Assembly: GCA_016927175.1 (NCBI GenBank)
Contig: JAFGNC010000021.1
Span: forward strand, 1 to 6,810
DNA: 6,810 nt
Direction of reading: 5' to 3'
Origin: Gammaproteobacteria bacterium
GTDB lineage: Bacteria; Pseudomonadota; Gammaproteobacteria; Steroidobacterales; Rariloculaceae
A model generated the notes under the pieces. It did not search any database, had not been told where the DNA came from, and was given only the letters and a program-made list of their open reading frames with translations. The translations under genes were made by a program, and so were the position numbers. Below are positions 6,184-6,810 of this stretch, piece after piece. Numbering within the stretch: the stretch's first letter is position 1; each line of letters opens with the position of its first letter.

Positions 6184-6207
6184 AGAAATCGGCGCTACGC
6201 GGGCGCC
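6184..6207 (-). terminator. Candidate terminator of the RND operon
   Basis: Read on the minus strand, GGCGC and GCGCC (6203-6207 and 6191-6195) can pair around a 7-base loop that includes part of the stop codon, and are followed by GATTTCTT. The stem is short but all G-C and the T-rich tail is present, so a weak intrinsic terminator is possible. Confidence 0.3.
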
Positions 6208-6810
6208 GCCGCCGGCTGCCCGTGCGCAAACTCGCCGGCCGGGTGGATATCCTCCGCGACGAGATAGAGACTCGGCACCAGGAACAGCGTGATCGCGGTC
6301 GCGAATACGACGCCCCAGCCGAGCGAAATCGCCATCGGCACGATGAATGCGGTTTCCGGCCGGTCCGTCAGCATCAGCGGGAACAGCCCCGCGAAGGTCG
6401 TGATCGACGTCAGCAGGATCGGCCTGAACCGGACGATGCCGGCCCGCGCGACCGCTTCGCGCACGTCGACGCCCCGGCGGCGCTGCCGGTTCACGTAGTC
6501 GACCAGCACGAGGCTCGAGTTCACGACGACGCCGGACAGCGCGACGATGCCGAGGATCGACGGCAGGATCAGCGGCCACCCCATGATGATGTGGCCCAGG
6601 ATCGCGCCGACGATGCCGAAGGGGATGATGCTCATGATGGCCAGCGGCTGCAGGTACGACTTCAGCGGTATCGCGAGCAGCGCGTAGATCACGAGCAGCG
6701 CGAGCGGCACCAGCGTCACGAGCCCGCCGAGCGCCTCGGCGCGCTCCTCCTGCTCGCCGCTCAGAACGTAGCTGACGCCGCGGTAGCCCGACAGGATCTC
6801 GGGCAGCGTG
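6195..6810 (-). CDS. RND-family efflux permease, C-terminal part (N-terminus beyond right edge)
   Basis: This is the last 204 residues of an inner-membrane proton-driven RND transporter, a family of about 1,000 residues that works with a periplasmic adaptor and an outer-membrane channel. The visible part starts in the second periplasmic domain (YRGVSYVLSGEQEERAE) and contains what should be helices 8 to 12: VTLVPLALLVIYALLAIPLK, LAIMSIIPFGIVGAILGHII, GIVALSGVVVNSSLVLVDYV, RFRPILLTSITTFAGLFPL and GWGVVFATAITLFLVPSLYL. These match the HAE1-type group often annotated as AcrB/AcrD/AcrF-like. The GTG codon at 6719 is internal; the frame is open to the window edge. The helix-10 motif reads VVVNSSLV where I expect VVVNDSLV. 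Substrate cannot be told from this fragment, and the adaptor gene would lie outside the window. It ends 35 bases from the convergent plus-strand gene. Confidence 0.94.
   Translation of the reverse strand, partial: TLPEILSGYRGVSYVLSGEQEERAEALGGLVTLVPLALLVIYALLAIPLKSYLQPLAIMSIIPFGIVGAILGHIIMGWPLILPSILGIVALSGVVVNSSLVLVDYVNRQRRRGVDVREAVARAGIVRFRPILLTSITTFAGLFPLMLTDRPETAFIVPMAISLGWGVVFATAITLFLVPSLYLVAEDIHPAGEFAHGQPAAAPA

Overview
The window is one high-GC stretch (roughly two thirds or more G+C by eye) of bacterial chromosome, probably from a proteobacterium and perhaps a gammaproteobacterium. That placement rests on the Mod, ferric-reductase and RND protein types and on the bacterial b5-type cytochrome. 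No rRNA or other marker fixes the taxon. Every gene looks intact except the two cut by the window edges. I see no mobile element, CRISPR array, tRNA or rRNA.

Layout. On the minus strand, read from right to left, there is first a compact redox set (4573 to 2533). It holds a six-helix ferric-reductase/NOX-like flavocytochrome, a membrane-anchored periplasmic cytochrome b5-like protein whose start overlaps the previous stop, and a small DUF1622 membrane protein 35 bases further on. After a 134-base gap with a plausible promoter comes the molybdate uptake operon modA-modB-modC (2398 to beyond position 1). Its genes are tightly packed or overlapping, and modC runs off the left edge in its TOBE domain. 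On the plus strand, 4804-6159 encodes an exported 451-residue protein of unknown function. It is divergent from the redox set across a 230-base gap that holds a perfect 7-bp inverted repeat. At the right edge, the C-terminal fifth of an RND efflux permease (6195 to beyond 6810, minus strand) converges on it, with a short hairpin-containing gap between.

How the genes may work together. ModA captures molybdate in the periplasm, ModB is the membrane channel and ModC is the ATPase. The flavocytochrome should take electrons from cytoplasmic NAD(P)H through FAD and two haems across the inner membrane. The adjacent b5-type cytochrome is a natural periplasmic acceptor, which would make this a small trans-membrane electron-export module of unknown final acceptor. 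Its proximity to molybdate uptake may be coincidental, because modA appears to have its own promoter. The most interesting items are the redox module, the non-canonical haem loop of the cytochrome, the unknown exported protein and the palindrome in the divergent promoter region.
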